Assembly (NCBI GenBank): GCA_039881145.1
Contig: JAYKKI010000005.1
Span: 29,241,001 to 29,305,000 of the forward strand
Direction: 5' to 3'
DNA length: 64,000 bases
From: Druceiella hillmani
Lineage: Eukaryota > Arthropoda > Insecta > Lepidoptera > Hepialidae
The position numbers and the translations under genes were made by a program. Within the stretch, counting starts at the first letter, position 1. Every line of letters starts with the position of its first letter. The notes under the pieces are model-generated. The model saw only the letters and a list, made by a program, of their open reading frames with translations. It searched no databases and was not told the origin of the DNA. Below are positions 24,641 through 37,761 of the stretch, piece by piece.

Positions 24641-27600
24641 ATTGTTTTACTTATTAATTCTTTTCATGTATTTATTTTTATCAACCTATCATCTACAAGT
24701 ACGACGATATTAACAGCAATGATTGTACTTTGTGCTTAAGAAATTTCTTTCATTGATTTATAAATTCGTTGTAACTTTCTCAGTCCGATTGAGTTCTCCT
24801 TCATTAAGTTTTTTGTTAGTTCAGTCAAAAGATTTCACAAATAAAATTTCAGGAAATCGGAGTTTTCGAGAAAAAAATTATTTCGATGTTCTAATGACAT
24901 CCTTCAAAGTTTAACATCCTTTTTTAGGGAGTGAAATAGGACTGATTTATATTTTTTTCGTAAGTATCTAAATAAATAGTTAGTTTTTACGGAAAATAAG
25001 TGTAATGTAAATTAAAGGTCATAAACTTCTTTAAATTTTTTATTCTTTCTAAAAAAATCACCAGGAAACCGTTTTTCTTTCTGCCAACCATTTGCTTTTC
25101 AGCGCCTGCAATAAACACAATTAGATATGTATTAGTCGGTTTTTCTGTAAATTTTGTCAAATACTTTAAAATATTAACTAACAAAAAATATTTCAAATTT
25201 GCATTTATGTACATTGTGGAATATATATACAGATGCATACATTTTTATTCGGAAATAATATACGGTATATCTTCGAAACAAGTATTTACACAGAAAAAGA
25301 ATAAGGAACACTCTTGTAGAGAATTTTATGATATTTAATTTTTGTGATAACTATTTTATCTTAAAAATTAATATTTGTTAAAATAATAAGGAAAAGATAA
25401 CCCTATTTCATCTCGTAAAAAACTCCAGGTTGAATATTAAAGACTCTTCAGGGTGATATTAGGATATCAACATGAAAGTCTCCTCCAAAACCCACTTTAA
25501 CTAATTTTTTTCCAAAGAAGCAAATCTGTCAATTATTATTTTAATTAGAGACCACGATATAATACATATTTTTATTTGAAAAAAGAAATATATCTAATTT
25601 TTGTAGATTAATACTTAACAACTTTGAATATTACCTTCTCATTCAAATTACAGACAAGAATTGTTATAAATATAAAATTTAGTTTTTACTTATAATCTTC
25701 TTACATGGATGTAGACTTTTCTGCTTTACAAAGACTGGTAAGAATCGTTGAGCAAATATGTAGTTAAGATTTTCTTTCAGAAAGTACAGTAACATAATTT
25801 GGAAAAAGTCCTAAGCCGTTTCGGAAAATATTGTCAGAAGTCTCTTCAAATTACATTCCAGAGACGTTCTTGGATTTTGTAAAATATTTTAAATAGCTTT
25901 TGTGTAATTAAGAAAAATTTATATAAAAAGCATTCGATTTTTGAACGATTCGATAAAATTCGGTTGCTTGCGCAAAGTTTTTAATTATGGATACATGTTG
26001 AATATTGAGTACAGTTGAAAACATATTAAATGTATATTTGCGTTATATAGCTTGGTTGAAAATCCTAATTAATTACGAAATTATTACCGAGTAAGCAAAA
26101 TTTTAAAACGTTTTGTTCTTTGTTTTAATGTTATAAAATCCTTAAAGCAAAAAATTAGTAAAGAAATCGCAATATTTTATAACTTGTAAATTGAATGGTT
26201 AAAAAAATTTCTGGACACAAAATGTGAAATAAGGTATTACTGCAATTCTCAAATGTTTCAATAAAAGGAATGAAATTGATAAAACTATATTTTAGATTTT
26301 AATTTAATATTTATTTAGTAATTTTTCTTCCGCGTTGAAATATATTATTTTTCACCTTGAATTTTTATGAAAATATATTCAAATTCGGTCCTTTTCACCA
26401 TTTACGATAATGATTTTCACTGCGCCTCTTTCAAGCTACTCGTGCATTTATAATTTTATAAAAAATCTGAATTATCAGAATACTGTACTGTAACAAACAA
26501 AATTATTTACCTACTTAATAATATACCATACATGTTTGTCGTAAGAATTGTTATATATTTTAAAACAATATTAGATTAGTTTTCAAACAATCAGTTAACG
26601 ATGACCATGTGAAAAACTGTATTTATGTATGAAAATATCTAATATCAGTAATAAGCTAGGATAACTTTTAAAGTTTTTACACCAGATACATCACTAACGT
26701 TACAAAACAAATTAGAACAGCGTTCTGTACTTTCATATACTTTTGGAAGCAAAAATCCGACTTACAAAAAATTACGAAAACTTGAAATACTAATTAATAA
26801 TTATACTTCGAAACTTCTATCCCTCGCATAAATTGATTATCCTATTTATATAAGCGGTAGATATTTTATTATTAAATATTAAGTTTTTATTTAAAATGTG
26901 GTGTTTTAATATTCCCCTTTCTTACGTTCAAAGGATTCTTGAAATGTGCTCAAAACAGAAAAAAGTAAGGTTTGAATTGTTTTAAACGAATAAGTTTACT
27001 GTTTTTTGTTTTGTAATAAATGTGAAATCTTTCAGTGATTAGGTTCCTGATTGTTAGTAAGTAGTATTGAAAGTAGATATTTTAAAAATATTATCAAATA
27101 ATATATTTAAAACTAATGAATACAACCTTAAAATAAACGATCAATGGATAATAAAATTTATTTTAATTCTGATGTTACAGATACCACTGACTTGAAAATT
27201 TATAACCATTTGCAAAATGTGATCTCTTTAATGAAAATAACATATCAAAAGGAAATTTGCCCATTTTCAGTAAATTTTGGTCGTAGAAAGAATACTCTAA
27301 TTTTTTTTTTCATACTCATTTTTATCACAGGGGAATGAAGAATAATCATGAAAATTATCAATTTTGTCTCCTTTTTTTTCATTTGACCTTATTAATTGAT
27401 CTATGCATTGTATAGAAAGTATTATATTTTTAATATCATGATTGGCATGATTAACTATTTACAACGTATCTTTATTTCACTAAAAACTAGGTGAACCATG
27501 GAGGAAAGAACCTAAGTAGTTGGTATACACCTATACTTCATGTAAACGCCATTTTTGTTTGTAATGCCAATTTTTGGCACAATTTTTGTAAGCGAACGCA

Positions 27601-27959
27601 GGTTAAATCCAATTGCATTTTACGAGTTAGACGACTCGAGATAAAATGCTTCACCATTGTGAAATATGTTTATATTTATTGGAAAATGATTTCATGTTTC
27701 AACAAAAAGTACAAATTCTATATATAATTCGTAAATAATTCACCATCATTTGTAATTAATGACAACAAAAGAACGTTAATTGACATTTTCTGTGTTGATA
27801 GTTTTACACTAAAATATATGATATAGTTTAATATTCTGATTGGAATATTTCCATAATAAAAATTGTTAAAATAAATATATAATTTATTTCCAATTATTCA
27901 TTTGTTAAATAAATGCTATTATATGAGAATTGCAAACTTTGATGTTCTACTTTACTTAG
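24641..27959. other. AT-rich DNA, nothing recognised
   Basis: The longest featureless stretch in the window. Only chance frames below 85 codons occur; no repeat partner or motif was found by eye. Confidence 0.5.
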
Positions 27960-28621
27960 CGTACTGAATACTTTTTGTTAATTGTATTGGTTAAATTACT
28001 TAATTGTACTGGCAGAAACGATTCAAAACCTACTTCATGACTGGAAGCAAGCAATAGAGAAAAATCGCCTATGCATTAGCAGAAGCAAAACCAAATATCT
28101 GCATTGCAAATTTTCTGATCAACCACTGGGTAAATGCTGCCTGGCAAAAATGGAGAATACTCTCCAGTGTATTCTGCGACCCCAAGATAAGCCAATACAA
28201 CTAAAAGTTAAAGTGTACAAAAGGCAATAAAACCAGCTATGATGCGTGATGCAAAATGTTGGGCCGTCAAAAAACAGCATGAACAAAAAAGCACACAAAC
28301 GAAATGAACATGCTACGATGGGCAGTGGGAGTCACAGGATTTGATAAAGTACAGACCGTGTATATTAGAGGATCTTTCAAGGTCGTACCCATAGTAGATA
28401 AGACGGTCGAAAGTCGTTTGCGATGGTACAGGCATGTGATGAGACGGGACGAATGTAACGCCGTAAAAACTGCCCTGGCTATCCCGGACACAAAAAAGGA
28501 TAGACGGAGACCACTGGCCATCTGGTGCGGGCAAACTTATATGTAGGGACAATCCAAGATCGTCTGACTTCGCGCTGGAATACGATGAGGGTCGACCTCA
28601 AATAAAAGAAAAAGGGACGGA
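27960..28621 (+). pseudogene. LINE (non-LTR) reverse transcriptase, C-terminal remnant A
   Basis: From about 28003 the frame reads VLAETIQNLLHDWKQAIE and SRSKTKYLHCKF, the segment just after the YADD palm motif in insect LINE reverse transcriptases. The YADD itself is lost. A second frame gives WQKWRILSSVFCDPK (28143 on) and a third, from 28300, gives MLRWAVGVTGFDKVQ, YIRGSFKVVPIVDK, SRLRWYRHVMRRDE and a final RWNTMRVD near 28575. These are the thumb and C-terminal tail typical of this LINE type. At least three frameshifts and a stop break it; the endonuclease and most of the palm are absent, as in ordinary 5'-truncated insertions. The clade is not assigned. Confidence 0.85.
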
Positions 28622-28979
28622 AGTATTCGTTATATTACTCAAAACCGCTCAGTTCAATGCCGATATTACATTTTGGCCTGAATTATAATTATTATGGACT
28701 AGTGAAGTAAATTTTCTATTTAATGTAGTGATATACATTTCGATGTTTTGTTAAAATATTAACGGAAAAGCATAAAATATCTCCCAGTATAACATGCTAT
28801 CGATGATTATATTTATTAATAATTTGAGAAGTTGAAAAGTTAGAAATATAAATTGTAAATTTGCAACTTTTCTTCTTTCACTGTAGTGGCATTACATAAT
28901 TTTCCTCATAATATATTGGTTATATTGGTTTTCCCCATTTTCTAAACAATAATTTGTAATACGATATTTTTTTAACCAT
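28622..28979. other. Possible LINE 3' UTR and AT-rich DNA
   Basis: Begins directly after the LINE remnant; no poly(A) or repeat tail can be pinned down. Confidence 0.35.
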
Positions 28980-29046
28980 TTTATTTTGTATGATTATTAT
29001 AATCCTTATAATAATTATAAGGATTATAATAATCATACAAAATAAA
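28980..29046. repeat. Near-perfect AT-rich palindrome (~32-bp arms)
   Basis: The arms around the 3-nt centre near 29013 pair almost completely from TTATTTTGTATGATTATTAT outward. It could extrude as a cruciform or fold as a hairpin RNA. No further copies were noticed. Confidence 0.85.
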
Positions 29047-32000
29047 TTGTTGTATGTATTTTAATTTTCTATTCAAAATTCCCATAAGACAATATACTTA
29101 GAGAAAACATGGATAAATATTTTAAGACGCAACATTAAAAACTTGTTACCGATATGAAACAGTACCGTTTGCTCGTAACATTTGAGAACTGAATATAAAC
29201 TGATAAAAACGATTTTTTAAATATGCAATAACTTCGCAAAATTTATGCTATGATACTTGTATAAGAAAGTTTATATTTATAAACTATAAAACACATTCTA
29301 TACGTGGTAAGCATTTGACATTTTTATCATTGGTTTGTAAATTGATGTCTCTATTTACGTACATATATTTAAATTCGACGATATTTATATATTTTAAAAG
29401 TTTTATCTGTCAGGTTTCTCTGTCCTTTCGTATAAACAAATGTTTGCTTATATTAAATAAGATGTTTTCTTTTTAAACAAATAAATTAAATGGCTATTAA
29501 GTATAAAAAATATGAAAAATGCAAATGTCCCAATATTAGAGTTCTACAAAAATTTGTATTTTATAAAAATATATATATTTTATCAAAATTTTTAATTAAT
29601 TTAAAAACTGTAGAGGGAAAGTAAGGTCAATCTAATGATTCCGTAAAATGTAATGTTTTAAGCTCCTACTTTTTTGAAGCAACTGAAAATTACATTTCTT
29701 TTAAAAAAAATATTCAGGGAGTTTAGAAACAAAAAGGGAATGTTTGATTAAAAATATTTATAGTTTCGATATTATAACAAACCGCAAATTAAATGTCAAA
29801 AATGAACACTGTTTACATTTACATTTGGCTAGTTAACTTAATAGATTGAATAAATCTGTTAAACTTGCAAATAGCACATACGCACATTTTAGTATAAAAT
29901 TATTAATATAGGGTATGCCATTTTACACTCTTTAATTAATTTCAGATAGTGGTAAATTAATTGAGGATACTTTACAACAATTAAATAAAAATGAACTCAC
30001 CTTATGATCAGCTACAACGTTTTATATTCACATGTATTTCCGCTATAGTTTTATATAGCTTTTTTATTACATCAAAATTCAAGTAAACTTATTCCAACCG
30101 ATAATGAGATATTTTGTGAATCCTCATAATAATATCTCTGAAATGCCTGTTTTTTTTTTTAATTTTACTGAAATATACTTCTGTCTTTTTGTAAGTCCTA
30201 ACTTTTAAACTCTTCAAAACTGCACAAAATGTACTATTGTACCCCTAAAACAATGAAACCCATTAATATATTAACAATATAAAAATCGATTCATGATTTC
30301 AATAGTTAGAATGGATGGAAACCGTATTTTTTCGATGAAACTTTCACGCCAATGTTTTTGCAAAACGTGTGCTATTTTTAAAAAAAATGCATAAAAATAT
30401 TCCACTAAAAATTTATATCACGAAATGCCAAAAAATATATTCCTCCGTAAGGAATTAAATATTACATAACATTTTTAACACGGTTGTAATAAAATAAAAT
30501 ACTTTATGATAAATCATAACGATTTTAGCAATTTGTACACATATATCCCATTTTATTCTTGGCTGTGCTTATTTTGAATTGGAAAAGTATCTATAACATG
30601 GAAATGAAGAAAGTATTCAAGTAATTTCTACAATTTATCACGATTATAAAAACTTGGAATTAAATAGAAAAACATTCTTAATAAATTGGGTACTGTGTTG
30701 TTTAAATGCTTGATACTATGGATTTCGTTATAGAATTGTTTATTTCTCTCCGTTATATGTTTTAGCAGCGAGTTAAGTTTTTTAAATATCAGATAACAAA
30801 ATGGCCGACGCTACCATGGTCATGAGGCAAAAATTAATTTTAAACAATTTTGTAGCCGTTATATTTCATTTAATTATCGATAATACATACAAAGTATGTA
30901 TAAATATGCGTTATTTTGTAATTCCAAAATATATTTTTCACTTATGGTTAGATTAAACGAAGCTTAATATTTAATTTCGTTAAAATAAGACGAAATAAAG
31001 GCTTGACCTCGGAATGAGAACGCTGGAAATTTGTATAGATCTTTATTTTAACTTTCTAAAAATGAGCTGAAACGTGTTGTAAGATATCGTGTACGTTGGT
31101 CAACTTATCAAAGGTCAAAGACCTCGAAAATCGTTTTTCTTTATCTTACAATCATTAGAAATTCATATAATAATTGTAGAACATAAAATTACCTACGAAG
31201 CGTGCGAACAATATTAATTCGATTTGTGAAAAAAATACTCAAAATAATAAATAATTTCAAGATTCTGTTTCAAACCATAGAAATATGGAAATGATCATAC
31301 TTGTCTATTTTTTATATTTACTTCCCATTTATCTTATATAAATTAATATGTTTATCTTTAATAATGTCTATAATATTTGTTATCATATAATTAATATTGT
31401 AAAGCGTACTATGCATTTTGCTTCGCATTTTATCTTTTATTATCCCATAAACGGATGCACACCTCCCACTTTCTCTACCATACCTCGAAAACGGTGTTCT
31501 CACAAAAAGTAAAATTAACTAATTTCACAGAAAATTGTATGCTGTATGTACCCTTTTTGTTGTAATCTATAGCGACGTGCGACGTACATAGTGAGACATT
31601 CTAAGAAAAATGGATTTTGGTGACTTTTGACCTTAGAATGACTTTAACCTTATTAAAAATAGTCAGTGTAATACATCTACATTCACATCTACATCCTGCC
31701 ATGAAGAAATATTTAGTTCATGGAATAATACGCTGATGCGACTATTGATGGCGGAAATGAAATTTACTTATCGCACGCCAATCTGCTATAATATATTCAT
31801 GGACTTTGTTAACTTGAATATTTATTACACCATGATAAATGTTACTATGTGGTATAATTTACATGAGATAATGTACTGTTCGAGCAAGGACGTGACTCGA
31901 ACACGTGAATTTAGTACGCGAACGTGAGCGGATTGGGTGAAGTGAAAATTACGTGAATTCATATCTATTGCAAAGTTTGGAAATTGTTGTTTATGATGGT

Positions 32001-32414
32001 GATTTGATGAAACGAATAACTTATGTAATGTTTATTGTAAATACTAACGTGATTTTTAAGTCTTAGATTATTTTGATTATTATACATCGAATATATATTT
32101 ATTAAATATATGTCTCAAAGTATTTCCACATAAATTATAATTGTGTTAACATAAATTATAAAAAAAAATTATTCTTTAATCTACGAATAAATTTTCCTTT
32201 GATCTATTATGATATATACACTTTATTATTATTGCAATCTTTAGTGTGATATACACTGAGTTGTAATGCAAACCCTCAACTCTCAGTGATCACTTCAGTG
32301 AACACTTTTGCTCGCGTCTTTCGAGAAAAGCGATTGCTAGGTTTTTTGGTCCTTCATGCTGTGTGTCTATTATTGACAATAATTGTATTATTTAATAAGT
32401 TATTTGATGATAGG
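29047..32414. other. AT-rich DNA, nothing recognised
   Basis: Contains a 51-codon plus-strand frame from 30801 (start context aaaATGGCCGAC) and a cluster of ACGTGA motifs at 31888-31965. Neither is enough to call a gene or site. Confidence 0.45.
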
Positions 32415-32582
32415 CTAACAGTCTAATGCAACAAGTTCTCTTCGGATTCTCTCAGTTTTGGCAATAGATAATGAATCGTCGCCCACGTGGCTGATGATGT
32501 TCATAAGTGCAGTCTCTGAGTATTGAACTCGAATGACAGATTCATTTAAGTTAGGATATCTAAGTGAAATTGCGTAGTTAAG
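32415..32582 (-). CDS. Unrecognised 55-codon open block, possible exon or coding fossil
   Basis: On the minus strand the frame from 32582 to the stop TAG at 32415 stays open for 55 codons. Its composition is balanced, unlike the Ile/Tyr/Phe-rich chance frames nearby. Recognisable stretches are YPNLNESVIRVQYSETALMN, then HVGDDSLSIAKTERIRREL, ending ALDC. The block is GC-richer than its surroundings. There is no start codon at its beginning; an AG lies just upstream of 32582 but with a poor pyrimidine tract, so a terminal exon is possible but not shown. An ATTAAA-type poly(A) signal occurs a few tens of bases downstream. I do not recognise the family. It could instead be a transposon fragment. 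Confidence 0.3.
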   Translation of the reverse strand, partial: LNYAISLRYPNLNESVIRVQYSETALMNIISHVGDDSLSIAKTERIRRELVALDC

Positions 32583-33319
32583 CTATTCACAGTTCGCTTA
32601 GGAAATGTCAAACAAGGTTAAGATAAAGAAATCAAACCAAAAACAGGAAAGTGGCTAATTTTGGCAACAAGTACAGTTGGGTTTGTCAAAAAATTAGGTT
32701 TTGTATTGATATTAAATTCTATTATAATTCCTGAAAAGGTACAGAAAAATAATATTGTGTGAAAATAAAATATTACTTGCCTTTTAATTAAGCTTTCGTT
32801 TCACACAATTTGTTTTATTGAAATAATATAGAAGTGACACATATCCTAAAGTAACCTCTAAATTTTCGTCTGTTTCTCCAATTTTCATTAGTTGCTCGTT
32901 AGTGGGATTATCAATAAATTTACATTGCTCATGTTTCATGTTTACAAGTTTCAGTATATATTTTTAAAGTAGTTTTCAGTATATATTTTCAGTATATTTT
33001 TTTAGAAATACACATTTAGTTCTTAAAATAGCATAAAACGAATATTTAATTTTGGGTTGCTTTTACAGACGAAAATTTTATATTTAAGTAATATTTATCA
33101 TTATTCAAGACAACTTCGCAAAAGAATATATATATTTTATATAAAAATAATATTTAAGCAAAAAACATCCCTTCTTAGGTCTTAATAACGAACCAGTTAT
33201 GAAGTAATAGAAGACGTAACCAGATACGTAATAAGGGAAGACGTATATAAAAATATTTTATACAATATTTTAAAATCTTATAGTTTTTATTCTATATATT
33301 TATATTATATTATTTAATC

Positions 33320-33320
<1 letters not shown>
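32583..33320. other. AT-rich DNA, nothing recognised
   Basis: Upstream side of the minus-strand open block. No further coding-like block was seen. Confidence 0.4.

Positions 33321-33381
<61 letters not shown>
33321..33381. repeat. (TA)n microsatellite
   Basis: Pure TA repeat of about 60 bases. Confidence 0.95.
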
Positions 33382-33389
<8 letters not shown>

Positions 33390-34565
33390 GATTAACAGAA
33401 ACTTGAAATCTCGTGGGATCATAAAAACTTTAAAAATATATACTGAAACTTGTAAGGAATGTTTCGTTCTCAGCTCGGAGGACTGAGACCCCAAAGGGTA
33501 AGTCTTATATTTGCATTAATGCTGAAATAGTTTTAAACTATTTTACCTCATATGTCATGGAGTTGCCAACTTTTTCATTTTTAATTAGATTTTGGTGTAG
33601 AAGTTGGCGACGGTATTGTAATATACTCAATAGTATTTTTTGAGGTTTGTATTAGCGTGTTGTGTCCTACTGGGATGTATTAATTTAGCAACTAATAAAC
33701 TAACCATATCAAATCATCAGCTCATGCGGTAGTCAAACCAACTATTTCCCCTTTTTTCCCGAAGCACGAAGTTATTATTCTATTGCGACATAATTGGGTA
33801 AAAGAAATACTTCCAAATAAAGTGAATAAAATCTGATATGTGTTTCAATAATTTTTTAATTTTAACGTTTTCAAAATTTAGGTAAAAATTATTCTGGGTG
33901 AATATTTAAAATTAAATAAAATAATTAGATAAAATTTCTTTGGTTGGAACCATCTTTGGAACCCTCATTACGGAAATAGTGCCTTTTGTTTCGCTTGCTT
34001 TTCACATTAAAATAAATTAATGAAACAAGACCACTCTAGGTTCTCTTCGTGAAATTACTAAATTTTCTTTATTACTTTTTTAATTCAATTGCTAACTGAA
34101 AGGAGAATAGGACACTTTATATAACCTTATTGAGATATTTTGGATGTTTCCATAAGATGTCATAAGTTGCTTGGTAAAATTGGCGGGTTCGTAAGTTGCA
34201 AACTTAACAGTATGCTATACGAAGTTGTCTGTGATGTTAATTGATGATTATTGTCATGATTTATTCAATTAATATGACAATTATACCTTAATGACTTTAT
34301 AAAAGGGGATTATTATATTTTACGCATTTGCATTTTTGATTATGTTTAAATAGCGCAGCTTCTATATAAATGCGTTTATGTGAGCGGGATAAGCTTTTAA
34401 GGGTAGTGACATTATAATATTTAGGGTAGTAAGTAGATATACAAAACTGAAGTCACGTGGAGAAAAAAGATTTAAAAAGCTACTTTTTGTAAAATGCATG
34501 TAATATTTTGGGATGTCTCATATTAAAATATTTAAATTAAGAGGTACAAAAACAGGAAATAGCAC
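33382..34565. other. AT-rich DNA, nothing firm
   Basis: Contains a small GC-rich splice-site-bounded patch at 33474-33497, described under findings. No gene is supported. Confidence 0.4.
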
Positions 34566-34640
34566 ATGGCACACTTTTGTGTGTACACATCTTGTATTAT
34601 AGTAAATGGCACACATTTCTGTTTACACATCCTGTATTAT
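34566..34640. repeat. 40-bp tandem duplication
   Basis: ATGGCACACTT-type text at 34566 and 34606 is followed in both by TACACATC(T/C)TGTATTAT, giving a 40-bp period with a few mismatches. Confidence 0.85.
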
Positions 34641-35559
34641 CTTGTAGTATAAAGCTTTAACCTGATACTTCAATTAGCTTTTTAATTGCGAAGTGTCAAA
34701 AATGGCTCGACATGTTTCACGTAAATATATAAACGATACCTGCATGGCTGCCGAGAACTTACCTGTGTACTACAGCACGATTAGCTAAAAATCAAATTGC
34801 CTTAGCTTTTGATTTCATTGCTTTCTTTTGATTCATTTGATCAATTGCTCGAGCTTTATTTTTTATAAATGGCATAATTGATTTGTTTTTTTTTTTCAGT
34901 AAATAATGTGCAACTTGCTAATGAATTTTGTACTGTCAAGTTTTTGGACAAGTTTCGAACAGCTTATTTTGTGAAGTATTTATTAATGTTATTTATAAAA
35001 CTAATTAGAGAATTAACGAATTATCTACGAAACGTTAATTATAGTTATGAATGATAGTTTTAATCAAATGAAACGTAATAAATTTCAGAATTTAATTAAA
35101 TTTTGTTTAAATAAATAAATTCGAAAGTTCAAATTTATTATTTATAAATTCATCATTATTTTTTATTGTTAATATTGATAACGTAAAAGTTAATTATATT
35201 AATAAAGACATATTAGTTATTTTTAAGTATTCTTCTAAATTTTATATGCTAAGGTTGTTATTTCATTTTAAACACAGAAATTAATTTCTACGATATTTAT
35301 TTTAGTTTTAACTAATTGTTTAACCAATTGTGTGTTAAATTATCGAAAAGCATACAAATATCGATTATGAATGCATTTTCCAAACGAAATTCTTCTTTAT
35401 ATTTATTAACTTCATTATATGTTGATGAAGCTATTATAATAATTTTGATAAAATTTGACTTTCAAAAAAATTACACTTATCTAATTAAACTAGACGTAAA
35501 TTAAATATCAGATATTTATTTGTAATTAAATATAAACGTTTTGGTGTCAATATTTGTTT
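34641..35559. other. AT-rich DNA, nothing recognised
   Basis: A 28-codon frame with a good start context sits at 34702-34788; on its own this is not evidence for a gene. Confidence 0.4.
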
Positions 35560-35566
35560 GTATATA

Positions 35567-35615
<49 letters not shown>

Positions 35616-35634
35616 TATTTATTTATTTATTTAT
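35560..35634. repeat. (TA)n followed by (TTTA)n
   Basis: About 50 bases of TA repeat run into six TTTA units. Confidence 0.95.
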
Positions 35635-36645
35635 AGCTCTAATATTGACACTATCTTATGATAGGGAATCTAAAAAGTAACCTTCATGCCTCAATGCCTA
35701 CAAAATTCCGGTTTTGAGAGTTCTACTCAAAGTTAATTTTTATTTATATTGCGTTTATATATTTATATTTATAACTTATTTATATTTATAACTTTTATAT
35801 TTATAACTTTATTTTTTGTTTATTATCATTAGCTAATTTATATAAATCGTTTACTTTCTTTTGCTGGACCTACTAATTAATTCCATTTATTTCATTTGGG
35901 TTGATTGCAAAAGCAATAATTCTATCATGTCTTGTATTTTTGACTTTTCAAGTTTCTAATAAAGTTTCATAAAAGTACAATTATTTAACTTTTTTATTTA
36001 TCTATATTAAAGGAGCATATCATTTTTAACAAAGGTTTCAAAATAAAAAGAGAACACTCAAAAAACCCATCGGTATACACATTTTTTCTTAGTTTAAAGC
36101 CAGCCAGTATTTGATACCGGAACTGTTCAATATTTACACATTATAGTTGTAAAAAAATTAAAAAGTGAGCTGTGTTGCTATAGACGGCGAAATATTTTAT
36201 TTGTAAAAGAGTTTTTTTTAACTTTTAGTGGTATAAGGAACTTCCAAAAAAACAAACAAAACATGCATATTTTCCCTATTTATGTCATTAGTATAAAATA
36301 ACATAACTCCGCCGACCATCTGTTTCTGCTGACGGATCTGAAATTTATTGAACAACGAATCAGGGTTTAGAGGCTACTGGAGCGATCTAACCATGTTTGT
36401 GAGCCCCGATTTCTGACCCCTCGCAAAAAAACACTAATCGGTGGGATTGGTTGATTTGAGTTGTAAAGCGCTGATAAGTTTGAATAGCAGGTCCCCTTAT
36501 TTGAGGATATTAACTGTGTTAAGTGATACTGAAACAGTAGATCTGAAAATATGTTAGCAATATTTTTTTTGCAATATGTTAGGTATGGTTTTCCTCAAAA
36601 TATTTAGTTGGTGTGTACTTAAAATATGAACCAATATTGTCAAAT
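35635..36645. other. AT-rich DNA, possible decayed LINE 5' sequence
   Basis: Short TTATATTTATAACTT tandem copies lie at 35755-35810. The GC-richer stretch 36305-36500 precedes the LINE remnant and may belong to it, but I cannot match it to a domain. Confidence 0.35.
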
Positions 36646-37761
36646 AGCCAGTTTGGTTTCCCGTCTCGCCTCCAAACCAGGGATAGGTATTTTGCCCGGA
36701 AAGCTTTAGTCGAACGACGCTGGGACGCAAATAATAATTTCAATATATGCTTCACTCGTTACGAAAAGGCATTCGACAGAGTCAGATAAGGGAAAGTTAT
36801 ATGAACACTAGAGAGAGTAGGGGTAGTTGATTGGTCATGAAAATAATCTAAAATCTGTACTGGCGACAAAACGGCGAATGCAAGAGTCAATAAAGAGATT
36901 TTAACGTAAGGGAAAATTTTACGCAAGTTAAGAGAGGCCTCTCTCACCATTTTTCTTTAATATTTAAGCCGAATCTACATTTTCTGAGGCCTGAACAAAG
37001 TAACTGAACGAATATATATCAATAGAAAAATTATTAATAACATCATATACGCATCGACACAATCGTAATATTTAATAGTATGCATGGTCACCTTTTAATA
37101 GTGAATTAATAAAAACGGCAAAATAATATCAAACACATGGTACCATGGTGAAATATCAACCCAAACCTCATTCGCTTTTTATTATAATGGAGCTTTTTCT
37201 GGACTCTGTCAATCTTTATACGTGCCTTGTAGTAATGATTAATGAAAAAAATGATGATAGTCTTAAAATCCGAGGCAGAAATGAGCAAGCCCGAAACAGT
37301 TACCGCAAAATGAGAAAGATCCGCTATGTTTTTAACTTAAGTCTGAGCTTTCAAGCACATTACATATTGAATTGAAACATGGGTCCTCACAGAATTGACC
37401 AGCAAGAAAACCAAAACCTCCGTAATGTTGGTATACCACATAATTTAGCGAATTTTATGGATTCAGACAATATGCAATACAATGAAACTTTTGAAAATGA
37501 AGAGCGTGATGACAGAGATATTGAAAAGCATAAAAACACACAAGTTCCAAAACTATGCACATATCATCCGTCAGAGTGATCTCCTTATGTAAAATAGATA
37601 CTAGACAATAGGAAGTTTGGCAAGAAGAGGATAACCTGAATGAAGAACCTATGCAAATGTAATAAAAGTACCTGTGTGCTTTGTTAGGTAGCAATATTCA
37701 AAGTTCACATAGCCATAATAATTGCCAACCTTAGCAGAAATCACTAGAAGAAGAAGAAGAA
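36646..37761 (+). pseudogene. LINE (non-LTR) reverse transcriptase remnant B with GAA-repeat tail
   Basis: From 36646 the frame SQFGF...RDRYFARKALVERRW leads to CFTRYEKAFDRVR (36742-36786), the conserved block A of LINE reverse transcriptases, followed by a stop. Decayed traces follow: an NLYWRQ-like match at about 36850, and ERIYINRKIINNIIYA near 37007-37055 just before the lost YADD. The thumb reads EQARNSYRKMRKI and NLSLSF (37280-37350). A C-terminal tail reads KKRIT, MKNL, STCVL, VHIAIIIANLSRNH and ends at 37745. The remnant ends in AGAAGAAGAAG (37746-37761), a microsatellite tail as some LINEs leave at their 3' end. Many stops and frameshifts occur and the endonuclease domain is missing. 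It differs in C-terminal type from the remnant at 28 kb, so it is probably another lineage. Confidence 0.85.

Noticed and set aside
30801..30956. 51-codon frame starting ATGGCCGAC
   Set aside because: Good start context only; after ten codons composition is that of random AT-rich DNA.
31880..31970. Cluster of ACGTGA motifs
   Set aside because: Four loose matches without fixed spacing; may be chance in a CpG-richer patch.
34702..34788. 28-codon frame with good start context
   Set aside because: Too short to judge, with no homology or conservation evidence.
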